Shown here in pieces: positions 28,597 through 41,058 of a stretch of 64,000 nucleotides of DNA (the first letter of the stretch is position 1; every line of letters begins with the position of its first letter). Under the pieces are notes generated by a model, which was not told the DNA's origin, searched no databases, and saw only the letters and a list, made by a program, of their open reading frames with translations. The position numbers and the translations under genes are program-made. The DNA is from Planomicrobium sp. YIM 101495 (GTDB lineage Bacteria; Bacillota; Bacilli; Bacillales_A; Planococcaceae): the NCBI RefSeq assembly GCF_009707665.1, contig NZ_WLZW01000003.1:62001-126000 (forward strand), written 5' to 3'.

Positions 28597-29604
28597 ATGG
28601 CTTTGAAAATGGCAATTAACGGATTTGGACGTATTGGACGCGTAGTATTCAGACAGGCTTTGCAGAACGAAGAGATCGAAGTGGTGGCAGTCAACGATTT
28701 GACGGATGCAGCGATGCTTGCACACTTGCTTAAATATGACTCGGTACACGGCACGTTGAATGAAGAAGTGACGGTTGATGGCGATACGATCACAGTTGCA
28801 GGTAAATCATTCCGCGTATTCTCTGAGAAAGATCCAGCGAACTTGCCGTGGGGTGAGCTTGGTGTGGATATCGTCCTTGAATCGACAGGAATTTTCCGCG
28901 ATGAGAAATCTGCTAGTAAGCACATCGAAGCTGGCGCAAAGAAAGTCATCCTTTCTGCGCCAGGTAAGAGCGGCATGAAGACGCTTGTAATGGGCGTTAA
29001 CCACGAAGACTACAACCCGGAAACAGACAAAGTCGTATCGAATGCATCATGTACGACAAACGGTCTTGCGGGCATGTCTAAAGTATTGAACGAGAAATTC
29101 GGAATCAAACGTGCGATGATGACAACAATCCACTCATACACGAATGACCAGATCCTTCTTGACTCACCACACTCAGACTACCGCCGCGCACGCGCAGCTG
29201 CTGAGTCAATGATTCCAACAACAACTGGTGCAGCAACTGCTGTAGCAGAAGTACTTCCGGAATTGAAAGGCAAGATCGATGGAATGGCGATCCGCGTTCC
29301 GACGCCGAACGTTTCTTTGATCGACCTTGTTGCAGAGCTTGAGACAGAAGCATCTGTTGAAGATGTCAACAACGCTTTGAAAGAAGCAGTCGATGGCCCG
29401 TTGAAAGGTTACTTGGAATACACTGAACTTCCACTCGTTTCTGCTGACTATAACGGCAACACTGCCTCTTCGACAATCGACGGTGCATCAACAATGGCGC
29501 TTGGCGGCAATATGGTGAAGGTACTAGCATGGTACGACAACGAATCAGGCTACTCTGGACGCTGTATCGACCTAGCTTTGCACATGTATAAAAAAGGGGT
29601 TTGA
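28597..29604 (+). CDS. gap: Glyceraldehyde-3-phosphate dehydrogenase (glycolytic, type I)
   Basis: NAD-dependent GAPDH of 335 residues. The Rossmann motif INGFGRIGR is at 7-15, and the NAD-type sequence VNDLTD is at 32-37, as in GapA rather than the gluconeogenic GapB. The catalytic pair is Cys152 (SNASCTTN) and His179. Position 156, Cys in most GAPDHs (SCTTNC), is Gly here (SCTTNG). Codon use is strongly biased, as expected of a highly expressed gene. A strong terminator follows gap, so cggR-gap can be transcribed apart from pgk onward. Confidence 0.98.
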   Translation: MALKMAINGFGRIGRVVFRQALQNEEIEVVAVNDLTDAAMLAHLLKYDSVHGTLNEEVTVDGDTITVAGKSFRVFSEKDPANLPWGELGVDIVLESTGIFRDEKSASKHIEAGAKKVILSAPGKSGMKTLVMGVNHEDYNPETDKVVSNASCTTNGLAGMSKVLNEKFGIKRAMMTTIHSYTNDQILLDSPHSDYRRARAAAESMIPTTTGAATAVAEVLPELKGKIDGMAIRVPTPNVSLIDLVAELETEASVEDVNNALKEAVDGPLKGYLEYTELPLVSADYNGNTASSTIDGASTMALGGNMVKVLAWYDNESGYSGRCIDLALHMYKKGV

Positions 29605-29646
29605 AGATAGCTTAATTCCCCCTGAACCTCTATAATAAAAGAGGGT

Positions 29647-29686
29647 AAAAGAGGCGGGGTGCTTACCCCGCCTCTTATTTTTTATT
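29647..29686 (+). terminator. Terminator between gap and pgk
   Basis: AAGAGGCGGGG and CCCCGCCTCTT form an 11-bp GC-rich stem followed by ATTTTTTATTT. It would let gap be made in excess over the distal glycolytic genes. Confidence 0.92.
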
Positions 29687-29706
29687 TAAATACGGGAGGT
29701 TTCAAC

Positions 29707-30888
29707 ATGCAGAAAATGACGATGAAGGATGTAGAGTTGAAAGGGCAACGCGTCTTTTGCCGCGTGGATTTCAACGTACCGATGAAGGAAGGAAAAGTCA
29801 CGGACGACACGCGCATCCGCGCTGCTGTCCCGACAATCGAGTACTTGCAGGAGCAAGGAGCGAAAGTCATTTTGGCGAGCCATCTCGGGCGTCCGAAAGG
29901 CCAAGTCAACGAAGAGATGCGCCTTGCAGCGGCAGGTGAACGTCTGGCAGAGCTTCTCGGCAAACCGGTGAAAGCACTCGACGAATCCATTGGGGAAAGC
30001 GTCGAGAAAGCGGTCGCGGAAATGGCGGAAGGCGACATCGTCCTGCTTGAGAACGTCCGCTTCCACGCTGGGGAAGAAAAGAACGATCCAGAACTTGCGA
30101 AAGCATTCGCAGCACTCGCAGACGTCTTCGTCAATGATGCATTCGGCGCGGCACACCGTGCGCATGCATCGACTGCAGGAATCGCACAGCACTTGACGGC
30201 AGTCTCAGGTCTACTTCTTGAGAAGGAATTGTCGGTACTCGGCAAAGCATTGTCAGAGCCGGAACGTCCGTTCACAGCTATCATCGGCGGTGCGAAAGTG
30301 AAAGACAAGATCGATGTCATCGATTACTTGCTGGAGAAAGTCGATCACCTGTTGATCGGCGGCGGCTTGTCGTATACATTCACGAAAGCGCAAGGCCATG
30401 ATATCGGGGATTCATTGCTTGAAGAAGACAAGCTGGAGCTCGCGAAGTCATTCATCCAAAAAGCGAAAGATCGCGGCGTGCAACTGCATTTGCCAGTTGA
30501 TGTGACGGTTGCGGACCGATTCGCAAGTGACGCAGAAACGAAAACAGTCGCAATCGATTCGATTCCACAAGGCTGGATGGGTCTGGATATCGGACCGGAG
30601 ACGGCGAAGCGCTATGCGGAAGTGATCAAGGAATCGAAACTGATCATCTGGAACGGACCGATGGGTGTGTTCGAAATGGAAGCATTCGAGACAGGGACGA
30701 AAACGGTAGCGGACGCAATGGCTGGGACAGAAGGCTACACGATCATTGGCGGCGGAGACTCTGCAGCAGCGGTCGAACAATTCAAAGTGGCTGACAAGAT
30801 GGACCATATTTCAACAGGCGGTGGCGCTTCCCTTGAATTCATGGAAGGGAAAGACCTGCCAGGCGTCAGCGCATTAACTGATAAGTGA
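29707..30888 (+). CDS. pgk: Phosphoglycerate kinase
   Basis: Transfers the acyl phosphate of 1,3-bisphosphoglycerate to ADP. It has 393 residues. The substrate loop RVDFNVPM is near 20-27, [10 protein letters not shown] near 59-68, the NDAFGAAHR motif and the hinge region are all present, and the nucleotide-binding [14 protein letters not shown] lies near the C terminus. I chose the ATG at 29707 after CGGGAGG; an upstream in-frame start at 29659 lies within the gap terminator. Confidence 0.98.
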   Translation: MQKMTMKDVELKGQRVFCRVDFNVPMKEGKVTDDTRIRAAVPTIEYLQEQGAKVILASHLGRPKGQVNEEMRLAAAGERLAELLGKPVKALDESIGESVEKAVAEMAEGDIVLLENVRFHAGEEKNDPELAKAFAALADVFVNDAFGAAHRAHASTAGIAQHLTAVSGLLLEKELSVLGKALSEPERPFTAIIGGAKVKDKIDVIDYLLEKVDHLLIGGGLSYTFTKAQGHDIGDSLLEEDKLELAKSFIQKAKDRGVQLHLPVDVTVADRFASDAETKTVAIDSIPQGWMGLDIGPETAKRYAEVIKESKLIIWNGPMGVFEMEAFETGTKTVADAMAGTEGYTIIGGGDSAAAVEQFKVADKMDHISTGGGASLEFMEGKDLPGVSALTDK

Positions 30889-30902
30889 GAGGAGTGGTTG
30901 TT

Positions 30903-31656
30903 TTGAGAAAACCGATGATAGCAGGAAACTGGAAAATGTATAAAACCGCAGCAGAAGCGGCTGACTTCATGGAAGCTGTGAAAAATAAAACATTCGATCC
31001 CGATAAGGTGGAAGCGGTCGTATGTGCACCAGCACTTTACTTGGCACAGCTTGTGGAGTCTGCGAAAGACAGCTCGATCCAGATCGGTGCACAGACGATG
31101 CACAGCGAAACAGAAGGTGCATTTACGGGAGAAGTGAGCCCGGTGCAACTGAACAGTGTTGGGGTGACACACGTCATTATCGGACACTCCGAACGGCGCC
31201 AATACTTCGCTGAAACAGATCAGACGGTCAACGCGAAGATGCATGCGGCAGCGAACAACGACCTTCGCGCAATTCTTTGCGTAGGCGAATCACTGGAGCA
31301 GCGCGAAAGCGGGAGCACCGGTGATGTGGTCAGCGCACAAATCGAAGCGGCACTAGAAGGCCTATCAGCAGACGAAGTGGTTAATGCGGTCATCGCATAC
31401 GAACCGATCTGGGCGATCGGCACAGGCAAAACGGCTACATCCCAAGATGCCAACGAAGTATGCGGTGTGATCCGTGAAAAAGTTGCGAACCTATACAATG
31501 CAGAGACGGCACAAGCAACACGCATCCTTTACGGTGGCAGCGTGAAGCCCGCAAACATTGGTGAGTTGCTAGCAACGGAGCATATCGACGGAGCCCTCGT
31601 CGGCGGTGCGTCCCTCGAAACGGATTCATTCAACCAACTCGTGGAGGCCGGTCTGA

Positions 31657-31670
<14 letters not shown>
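30903..31670 (+). CDS. tpiA: Triosephosphate isomerase
   Basis: TIM-barrel enzyme interconverting dihydroxyacetone phosphate and glyceraldehyde 3-phosphate. The 255-residue protein begins [14 protein letters not shown] with substrate residues Asn9 and Lys11. The electrophilic His is in IIGHSERR and the catalytic Glu in [12 protein letters not shown]; loop 7 is YGGSVKP. I chose the TTG at 30903 because it matches the family's N terminus and follows GAGAGGAGTGG. The GTG at 30885 overlaps the pgk stop. It overlaps gpmI by 14 bp. Confidence 0.97.
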
Positions 31671-34505
<2,835 letters not shown>

Positions 34506-34596
34506 TGCAACCCACTGCATGAACACTATTGTCACCACAACGTTGTCGTGATAAACTTAATGATGTTGTGCATGTTCTTTGCAGGAGGTGGAAATG

Positions 34597-34824
34597 ATGC
34601 ATACGTTACTAATGGTTCTACTGGTGATCGTATCACTCGCATTAATCGTCGTTGTCTTATTGCAATCGGGTAAAAGTGCAGGTCTTTCGGGAGCCATCTC
34701 TGGAGGAGCGGAGCAACTTTTCGGCAAGCAGAAGGCTCGTGGTATCGATTTGGTTCTTCACCGGATCACGATTGTCCTAGCTGTCCTATTCTTTATCCTT
34801 GCCCTTGCGGTAACAAAAGTTTAA
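34597..34824 (+). CDS. secG: Preprotein translocase subunit SecG
   Basis: Small component of the SecYEG channel, 75 residues with two transmembrane helices (about 2-22 and 52-72) joined by the conserved loop [20 protein letters not shown] and [10 protein letters not shown]. Of two adjacent ATG codons I prefer the second (34597), which sits 7 bp from AGGAGGTG and matches the B. subtilis start MHAVL. The gene order eno-secG-est-rnr-smpB-ssrA is conserved in Bacillales. Confidence 0.96.
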   Translation: MHTLLMVLLVIVSLALIVVVLLQSGKSAGLSGAISGGAEQLFGKQKARGIDLVLHRITIVLAVLFFILALAVTKV

Positions 34825-34839
34825 TTCAGATAATGACAT

Positions 34840-34872
34840 CGCCTGACCAATCTGGTTGGGCGTTTTCTTTTT
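34840..34872 (+). terminator. Terminator after secG
   Basis: The imperfect stem CGCCtgACCAA/TTGGGCG with a short loop is followed by TTTTCTTTTT. Confidence 0.75.
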
Positions 34873-34897
34873 ATACGAACTTTTTAGAGGAGGAATC

Positions 34898-35647
34898 ATG
34901 ATGAGAGTTTCACAGCCAAAGCCATTTTTCTTTGAAGCTGGGCCGCGTGCGGTATTGTTGCTGCATGGGTTCACTGGAAATTCGGCGGATGTCCGGATGC
35001 TCGGACGTTTCCTTGAAAAGAAAGGGTACACATCGCTCGCACCTCATTACAAAGGGCATGGTGTAGCACCCGAGGAATTGGTAAAGACAGGACCTGCAGA
35101 CTGGTGGCAGGATGTCGAAGCGGCATACAATCAATTGAAAGAGGCGGGTTACGAAGAAATCGCAGTGGCGGGGTTATCGCTCGGCGGAGTATTCACCTTG
35201 AAAACAGGGTATACGTATCCTGTAAAAGGTCTCGTGACCATGTGCGCGCCGATGTTCATGAAAACGACGGATCTCATGTATGAAGGGGTCGTGAAATACG
35301 CGAGGGAATATAAGAAATATGAAGGAAAAGAAGCAGCGGTTATCGAAGAAGAGATGAAGAAGTTCAAAGAAAAACCGATGGATTCGCTGAAGGATTTGCA
35401 GCAATTGGTAGCGGACGTCAAAGACCACGTCGACCATGTCTATGCACCGCTCTTGGTCGTGCAAGGCAGACTGGATGATGTCATCAATCCGGAGTCTGCG
35501 AACATCATCTTTGATGAAGCTGAATCTTTCCAGAAAGAATTGAAATGGTACGAACAATCAGGGCATGTCATTACACTCGATAAAGAAAAGGAGCAATTGC
35601 ACGAAGACATCTTCGCGTTTTTGGAATCCTTGGAGTGGAGTGTGTAA
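34898..35647 (+). CDS. est: Carboxylesterase (Est30 type)
   Basis: Alpha/beta hydrolase of 249 residues, closely matching the thermophilic Geobacillus carboxylesterase Est30 as I recall it ([31 protein letters not shown]). The nucleophile Ser94 is in GLSLGG, the oxyanion region is LHGFTGNS, the Asp is in GRLDDVINP and the His is in [10 protein letters not shown]. It hydrolyses short-chain esters in vitro; its natural substrate is not known. I chose the ATG at 34898 after AGAGGAGGAA. The gene sits between secG and rnr, as in many Bacillales. Confidence 0.94.
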   Translation: MMRVSQPKPFFFEAGPRAVLLLHGFTGNSADVRMLGRFLEKKGYTSLAPHYKGHGVAPEELVKTGPADWWQDVEAAYNQLKEAGYEEIAVAGLSLGGVFTLKTGYTYPVKGLVTMCAPMFMKTTDLMYEGVVKYAREYKKYEGKEAAVIEEEMKKFKEKPMDSLKDLQQLVADVKDHVDHVYAPLLVVQGRLDDVINPESANIIFDEAESFQKELKWYEQSGHVITLDKEKEQLHEDIFAFLESLEWSV

Positions 35648-35671
35648 GCAGCCCATCAGGAGGGGTTTTGT

Positions 35672-37999
35672 TTGAACAAAGATCAACAGACGTTAGAGCA
35701 GCGATTGCTCACATTCATGCGCGATGATGCCTATAAGCCACTCACGGTGCAAGAAATCGAAGAACAATTTGGTTTTGAGAATGCAGAAGAATTCAAGGAA
35801 CTGATCAAGACATTGGTCCGCATGGAAGAGCGCGGAACACTCGTCCGTTCACGTTCGGATCGCTACGGTGTGCCGGAACGCATGAACTTGATGCGCGGGA
35901 AATTCATCGGGCACCAGCGCGGCTTCGGCTTCGTTGAACAGGAAGATAAAACGATGGATGATATTTTCGTCCCGCCGACTGAAACGAATGGCGCTGTGAA
36001 TGGCGACACAGTCATGGTGCGCATCTCGGAGAATTCATCCGGTGACCGCCGTGAAGGAACGGTCATCCGCATTTTGGAGCGCGGTACGACAAAGGTCGTC
36101 GGCACATTCCAGGACAACCGCGGCTTCGGCTTCGTTGTGCCGGATGATAAGAAGATGAACATGGACGTGTTCATCGCGAAAGGCGATACACTCGGCGCCA
36201 TTGAAGGGCATAAAGTCGTCGTCGAAATCACTGGCTGGCCGGAAGGAAGAAAATCGGCAACCGGGATGGTCACACAAATTCTTGGGCACAAAAACGATCC
36301 GGGTGTGGATATCCTATCGATCATCCATAAATACGGCATCGAGACGGAATTCCCACCGGAAGTTTTGGATCATGCAAACAGTGTTCCGGATGAAATCGAC
36401 CCGAAAGACATCGAGGGACGCCGCGACTTGCGCAACGAACAGATCGTCACAATCGATGGGGCAGATGCGAAGGACCTGGATGATGCAGTACAAGTCGAGC
36501 AGCTTGAAGACGGTACATACAAGCTTGGCGTCCATATCGCGGACGTCAGCCACTACGTAACGGTGGATTCGCCGATCGACGGCGAAGCATACGACCGTGC
36601 GACGAGCATCTACTTGACGGATCGTGTCATTCCGATGATTCCACACCGTCTGTCGAACGGAATTTGCTCGCTTAATCCGAGTGTAGACCGTCTGACATTG
36701 TCTTGTGAAATGATCTTCAACAGCCGCGGAGAAGTCATCTCGCATGATATTTTCCAAAGCGTCATCAATACGACAGCCCGTATGACGTACAAAGATGTGT
36801 ACGAAATCCTTGAACAGGATAACCAGGAGCTGAAAGAGAAGTACGCGGCACTTGTCCCGATGTTCGAGCATATGAAGAACCTTGCCGAGATTTTACGTAC
36901 GAAACGTATGCGCCGTGGTGCAATCGACTTCGACTTCAAAGAATCGAAAGTCATTGTCGATGAAGAAGGCTATCCGGTCGATATCGAAGTGCGCGAACGG
37001 ACGGTTGCAGAGCGTCTGATCGAAGAATTCATGCTGGCAGCGAACGAAACGGTGGCAGAGCATTTCCACCGCATGGAAGTACCGGCAATCTACCGGATCC
37101 ACGAAGATCCGAAACCGGAAAAATTGCAGCGCTTTTTCGAGTTCATCACGAACTTCGGAATCGTTGTGAAAGGCAGCGGCAACGAAATCCACCCGGGTGC
37201 CCTGCAGGAAATCATCCGTTCAATCGAAGGACTCCCTGAAGAACCGGTTGTTTCGACGATGCTTCTGCGTTCGATGCAGCAAGCGAAATACTCGTCGGAG
37301 AGCCTGGGGCACTTCGGCTTGTCGACGGACTTTTACACCCATTTCACGTCACCGATCCGGCGTTACCCTGACTTGATCGTCCACCGGCTAATCCGAACAT
37401 ATATCATCGAGAAGGACTTATCGGCAGCAACGATTCGTCATTGGGAAGCGAACCTGGATGAGATCGCTGAGCATACATCGGACCGTGAGCGACGCGCAGT
37501 CGAAGCGGAACGTGATACGGATGCACTGAAGAAATCGCAATTTATGGCTGATAAAGTCGGCGAAGAGTTTGAAGGCATCGTTTCTTCAGTGACGAATTTC
37601 GGCTTGTTCATCGAACTGGAGAATACGATCGAAGGACTTGTCCACGTCTCCAATTTGACGGATGATTATTACCGTTTCGATGATCGCCAGATGATGATGA
37701 TCGGGGAGCGCACGAAGCGTCAGTTCCGCATCGGGGATGAAGTTTCCATCCGCGTTATGAGTGTGAAGCCGGAAGAAGGGACGATCGATTTCGAAATCGT
37801 CGGCATGAAGCCATCACAGCGCCGCGACCGGAAAGACAAACCGACGGTCATCCGTGCTACGAAGAAAGAAAGCGCGGGTTCAGGCGGCGGACGTGATCGC
37901 AAGAAAGAAGGCGACCGTTCAGGCAAACCGAAGAGCCAGAAGAAGAAATATTACGAAGGCATCGCGAAGAAACAGCAAAGACGCAAGAAGAAAAAGTGA
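35672..37999 (+). CDS. rnr: Ribonuclease R
   Basis: Processive 3'-5' exoribonuclease of 775 residues that degrades structured RNA and works with SmpB-tmRNA in removing defective mRNA. Domains in order are an N-terminal winged helix (about 15-65), two cold-shock OB domains (about 75-220: [11 protein letters not shown] and [10 protein letters not shown]), the RNB catalytic domain from about 250 with the metal-binding [12 protein letters not shown], an S1 domain at about 630-710, and a Lys/Arg-rich tail. The start is a TTG after AGGAGGGG. It is in a unit with smpB and ssrA. Confidence 0.98.
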   Translation: MNKDQQTLEQRLLTFMRDDAYKPLTVQEIEEQFGFENAEEFKELIKTLVRMEERGTLVRSRSDRYGVPERMNLMRGKFIGHQRGFGFVEQEDKTMDDIFVPPTETNGAVNGDTVMVRISENSSGDRREGTVIRILERGTTKVVGTFQDNRGFGFVVPDDKKMNMDVFIAKGDTLGAIEGHKVVVEITGWPEGRKSATGMVTQILGHKNDPGVDILSIIHKYGIETEFPPEVLDHANSVPDEIDPKDIEGRRDLRNEQIVTIDGADAKDLDDAVQVEQLEDGTYKLGVHIADVSHYVTVDSPIDGEAYDRATSIYLTDRVIPMIPHRLSNGICSLNPSVDRLTLSCEMIFNSRGEVISHDIFQSVINTTARMTYKDVYEILEQDNQELKEKYAALVPMFEHMKNLAEILRTKRMRRGAIDFDFKESKVIVDEEGYPVDIEVRERTVAERLIEEFMLAANETVAEHFHRMEVPAIYRIHEDPKPEKLQRFFEFITNFGIVVKGSGNEIHPGALQEIIRSIEGLPEEPVVSTMLLRSMQQAKYSSESLGHFGLSTDFYTHFTSPIRRYPDLIVHRLIRTYIIEKDLSAATIRHWEANLDEIAEHTSDRERRAVEAERDTDALKKSQFMADKVGEEFEGIVSSVTNFGLFIELENTIEGLVHVSNLTDDYYRFDDRQMMMIGERTKRQFRIGDEVSIRVMSVKPEEGTIDFEIVGMKPSQRRDRKDKPTVIRATKKESAGSGGGRDRKKEGDRSGKPKSQKKKYYEGIAKKQQRRKKKK

Positions 38000-38047
38000 A
38001 GAAGCGGCTCCGGCCGCTCTTTCCTGACTGTATAGAGGTGAAGGTTT

Positions 38048-38512
38048 ATGGCAAAAGGTGAAGGAAAAGTAATCGCACAAAACAAGAAGGCTGGGTTTGA
38101 TTTTTTCATCGAAGAAACCATTGAAGCTGGAATCGTCCTCCAGGGGACGGAAATCAAATCCGCACGGAATGGCAAAGTGCAGATTGTCGACGCGTTCGTC
38201 CGCATCCGGAACGGCGAAGCGTGGATTTCGAACATGCACATCGCGCCGTATGAACAAGGGAATATCTTCAACCACGACCCGACACGCGTCCGCAAGCTGT
38301 TGTTGCATAAGAAGCAGATCAATCATTTGCTCGGCGTTTCGAAAGTACAAGGAGCTGCGATCGTCCCACTCAAGATGTATTTGAAGGACGGCTATGCCAA
38401 AGTACTGATCGGCATCGGGAAAGGGAAGAAGAACTACGACAAGCGCCAGGACCTGAAGAAAAAAGACGCCAAGCGCGAAATCGACCGGGCCCTGAAGGAA
38501 CGCAGTCGTTAA
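38048..38512 (+). CDS. smpB: SsrA-binding protein SmpB
   Basis: A 154-residue OB-fold protein that binds the tRNA-like part of tmRNA and brings it to stalled ribosomes. The start [20 protein letters not shown], the core [17 protein letters not shown] and the C-terminal helical tail [20 protein letters not shown], which probes the empty mRNA channel, are all present. It is directly followed by the ssrA promoter and gene. Confidence 0.99.
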   Translation: MAKGEGKVIAQNKKAGFDFFIEETIEAGIVLQGTEIKSARNGKVQIVDAFVRIRNGEAWISNMHIAPYEQGNIFNHDPTRVRKLLLHKKQINHLLGVSKVQGAAIVPLKMYLKDGYAKVLIGIGKGKKNYDKRQDLKKKDAKREIDRALKERSR

Positions 38513-38514
38513 GC

Positions 38515-38543
38515 TTGAATGCTGACCAATCTTGTCTTATAAT
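38515..38543 (+). promoter_or_regulatory. ssrA promoter
   Basis: TTGAAT (38515-38520) and a perfect TATAAT (38538-38543) are separated by 17 bp, 55 bp before the mature 5' end. A short hairpin AAGGC/GCCTT lies in the precursor leader. Confidence 0.78.
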
Positions 38544-38597
38544 GAATATATAACACACAAGGCCGTTTCAGCCTTTTCCGTGTTCCTTTATTAATGA

Positions 38598-38949
38598 GGG
38601 GACGTTACGGATTCGACAGGGATGATCTGGGCTTGGGTCGCGCGTCGGAGGATCGGCTCCGTCACCAACGTAACTTATAGTAACTGGCAAAACAAACAAC
38701 AACCTAGCATTCGCAGCGTAAGCTCGGATCTGCTTTATCCATCCATCGCCCATGTGGCTGGGTAGAGCTCACTTTTAGTGGGATACGGTCGTCAGTGCAA
38801 CTTGAGCTGCCGGCAAGAGATTTCCAAGTTAGCGCACACGACGCCTGCTTATCGGCATAGTGCTGCGCGAAACCTAAATGGATAAGCTACACGCGTAGAC
38901 GCTCAAGTAGCGGAGTTTCTGGACGCGGGTTCGACTCCCGCCGTCTCCA
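38598..38949 (+). ncRNA. ssrA: Transfer-messenger RNA
   Basis: Ribosome-rescue RNA of about 352 nt. The 5' end GGGGACGTTACGGATTCGAC and the 3' end GGACGCGGGTTCGACTCCCG with CCGTCTCCA form the tRNA-Ala-like half: acceptor GGGGAC/GTCTCC, T arm and discriminator A. CCA is not encoded. The resume point and tag reading frame are at 38686-38721. smpB lies immediately upstream. A mobile-looking gene cassette begins just after its terminator. Confidence 0.97.
38686..38721 (+). other. tmRNA tag reading frame
   Basis: After the alanine supplied by tmRNA, the frame GGC AAA ACA ... GCA GCG TAA encodes GKTNNNLAFAA, giving the degradation tag A-GKTNNNLAFAA. B. subtilis uses AGKTNSFNQNVALAA, so this tag is three residues shorter. 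It keeps the AA end recognised by ClpXP-type proteases, with F-A-A in place of L-A-A. Confidence 0.88.
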
Positions 38950-38973
38950 TATGGAGAAAGTGGTAATCATAGA

Positions 38974-39010
38974 AACGCCAAAACCTTTTATGAGGTTTTG
39001 GCGTTTTTTG
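38974..39010 (+). terminator. ssrA terminator
   Basis: AACGCCAAAACC and GGTTTTGGCGTT form a perfect 12-bp stem with an eight-base loop, followed by TTTTG. Confidence 0.92.
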
Positions 39011-39085
39011 AGTTGCCATAAAAATGCATGAGCATTTTACTAGTGCCTATACAAGAAATAATATTCTAACAAAAGTATTATTTGG

Positions 39086-39114
39086 TTGATCTATTATCTT
39101 AAGCTAATTAAACT
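39086..39114 (+). promoter_or_regulatory. Candidate promoter of the three-gene cassette
   Basis: TTGATC (39086-39091) and TAAACT (39109-39114) are separated by 17 bp, 29 bp before the preferred ATG. The surrounding 39011-39143 region is AT-rich and otherwise featureless. Confidence 0.45.
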
Positions 39115-39143
39115 ATAGTTACACAATAAATGAGGTGCATAGG

Positions 39144-41057
39144 ATGAATGACATGAATAATACTTGGCAATTCTCTAGAATTCCTAACATTGAAGAGTCA
39201 AATTTCAATAAAGTATTGGAGCGGTTCTATAGCTTGGGAGTGGCAGGATTGACCCGGGAAAATATACAAAACTCGTTGGATGGCCGATTAGCGGAAGCGG
39301 ATCAGCCCGTCGCGGTGAAAATCGAATTGGGAACTGTAAACCGAGAGGCGATCCCAGGGCTAGATTCCATCGTTCATCGCATTAACAGTCTCGAAGGCCG
39401 CAACGGGTATACAAAGGAAACAATCAGCCATATGAAAGCTTCTATGCTTGAAGAAAATGTGCGCTATATTTCCTTCGAAGACAGCAATACCAAAGGGCTG
39501 AGCGGAGCGAAGTATGGTCAAAGCAATTCTAAGGAACACACATGGGGGATTTATGCTTACAATAAGGGTGTTCATTTTGAAGAGAAGGATGAAAGTTTTG
39601 AAGCTTCGCGCGGAGGATCCCATGGCATCGGTAAAATCGCATCGAACGCTGCTTCAGATATACATATGATGTATTTTGCCAATTGTGATGCGCATGGTGA
39701 ACAGCATTTGGGCGGGACTATCCAGTTGATTGAACATACATTAGGAGACAGCTACTACCGGTCCACAGGATATTTTGCGAAGTTAAAAGACGAAAAATTT
39801 ATGCCATTTGAAAATCGATTCCATCAAGTTTTCGAGAAAAAGACACGTGGTTTGAAAATCGTCATACCATTTTTAAGAGAGAATTTCTATAATAAAGATG
39901 AAGTGATCCGGGCTGTATGCGATAGTTTCTTTGTTTCCATTATCGAGAAAAAACTTGTGGTGCATGTGAATGATCTCGTGATTGATCACAATACGATCGA
40001 TTCAATTGTTTTGAACCCTAAATACTATATTCAGGAAGTAGAAATGATGAAGAAAGTCTTTACGCCTTTATACGTCGATACTTATAAAAATATGCAGCCC
40101 CGTGTAATAGAAGTCGCCAATCAAACGAACAACTTTAAGTTCAATTTGTACTTTAACTATGACGAGCGCATCCCTAAAGGCCGGATGGGAATCATTCGAA
40201 CAATCGGCATGAAAATTGAGGACTTTACAGTGAAGAATAATTCGACCAAGCCATTTAATGCAGTTCTCATAGGCGGTATTGAAGAGGACAGCTATTTGAA
40301 ATCATTGGAAAATGAATCTCACACTAAGATTTCGAGTGATGATATCAAGGACCCCCAGTTAATGAAGCATGCACGGAGATTCATTAATAACCTCACTAAG
40401 GAAATTGTCAAAGTCATTGAAGAAGAAATCCGGAAATCCAACCCTGTGGATGGGAAGATAAATACAGGGGACCTACTCTATACAATGGAACTGGATTTTA
40501 AGGATAATTTATCCCAGACCTTTGCAGCCACGAAAATAAAAAATGGCAAGAGTATCGTAAGAAATGATGCTGGAGAAAAAACTGACGCAGAAGAATCAAA
40601 AGTGAAGCGCAGGAAGAAAGAAAAGACGGCCGCTGTGAATCCTGCTGATACAGGGGTACGGAGAAAAGGCAAGGCACGAAAAAAAGGGGAAACTGAAAAT
40701 GCGACTGAGAATCAAAAGGATGAATACAAAATTAGTCCAACTCGGGTCGAGCGTCTATTGATGCAGAACCAGGAAGTTATCCGATTAAATTTGACAAGCG
40801 ATCCGGTAGTGGCCAAAGCCGAAAGCTGCCAAATAAAATTTAATATTGTGGATGGCATGGGAAAAGAATACCTGAATGAGTTCAATATGCAGGAGAATTA
40901 TTCGACTGTGATTGATACGAATAGCGGCAAAGAATGTGAAATCAGTTCGGGTTTCATTAAGAATGTGTCCATCAAGGACGGTCTTGTCAGTCTGCGGTTG
41001 GCACTCCATCCTGCTTATAATCGCTCGTTAAAATTCATTTATTACGTAGAGGTGTAA
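39144..41057 (+). CDS. GHKL-type ATPase domain protein of an unassigned three-gene cassette
   Basis: A 637-residue protein. The N-terminal third shows the ATP-binding motifs of the GHKL (Hsp90/MutL/histidine kinase) fold: an N box ENIQNSLDG (39-47) with the metal-binding Asn43, a G1-like box FEDSNTKGL (111-119), and a glycine-rich lid GGSHGIGKIAS (157-167). A middle region (about 200-480) follows, as in MutL or Hsp90 transducer domains, then a lysine/arginine-rich low-complexity linker (about 485-532) and a beta-rich C-terminal domain (about 535-637) ending KFIYYVEV. I do not recognise a named family. The start was set at 39144 after GAGGTG. The next gene begins 1 bp after the stop. Base composition is clearly more AT-rich than the housekeeping genes around it, indicating transfer. 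Confidence 0.8.
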   Translation: MNDMNNTWQFSRIPNIEESNFNKVLERFYSLGVAGLTRENIQNSLDGRLAEADQPVAVKIELGTVNREAIPGLDSIVHRINSLEGRNGYTKETISHMKASMLEENVRYISFEDSNTKGLSGAKYGQSNSKEHTWGIYAYNKGVHFEEKDESFEASRGGSHGIGKIASNAASDIHMMYFANCDAHGEQHLGGTIQLIEHTLGDSYYRSTGYFAKLKDEKFMPFENRFHQVFEKKTRGLKIVIPFLRENFYNKDEVIRAVCDSFFVSIIEKKLVVHVNDLVIDHNTIDSIVLNPKYYIQEVEMMKKVFTPLYVDTYKNMQPRVIEVANQTNNFKFNLYFNYDERIPKGRMGIIRTIGMKIEDFTVKNNSTKPFNAVLIGGIEEDSYLKSLENESHTKISSDDIKDPQLMKHARRFINNLTKEIVKVIEEEIRKSNPVDGKINTGDLLYTMELDFKDNLSQTFAATKIKNGKSIVRNDAGEKTDAEESKVKRRKKEKTAAVNPADTGVRRKGKARKKGETENATENQKDEYKISPTRVERLLMQNQEVIRLNLTSDPVVAKAESCQIKFNIVDGMGKEYLNEFNMQENYSTVIDTNSGKECEISSGFIKNVSIKDGLVSLRLALHPAYNRSLKFIYYVEV

Positions 41058-41058
41058 A

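Noticed and set aside
34531-34555. Terminator after eno
   Set aside because: The CACAACGTTGTCGTG hairpin has almost no loop and no following T run.
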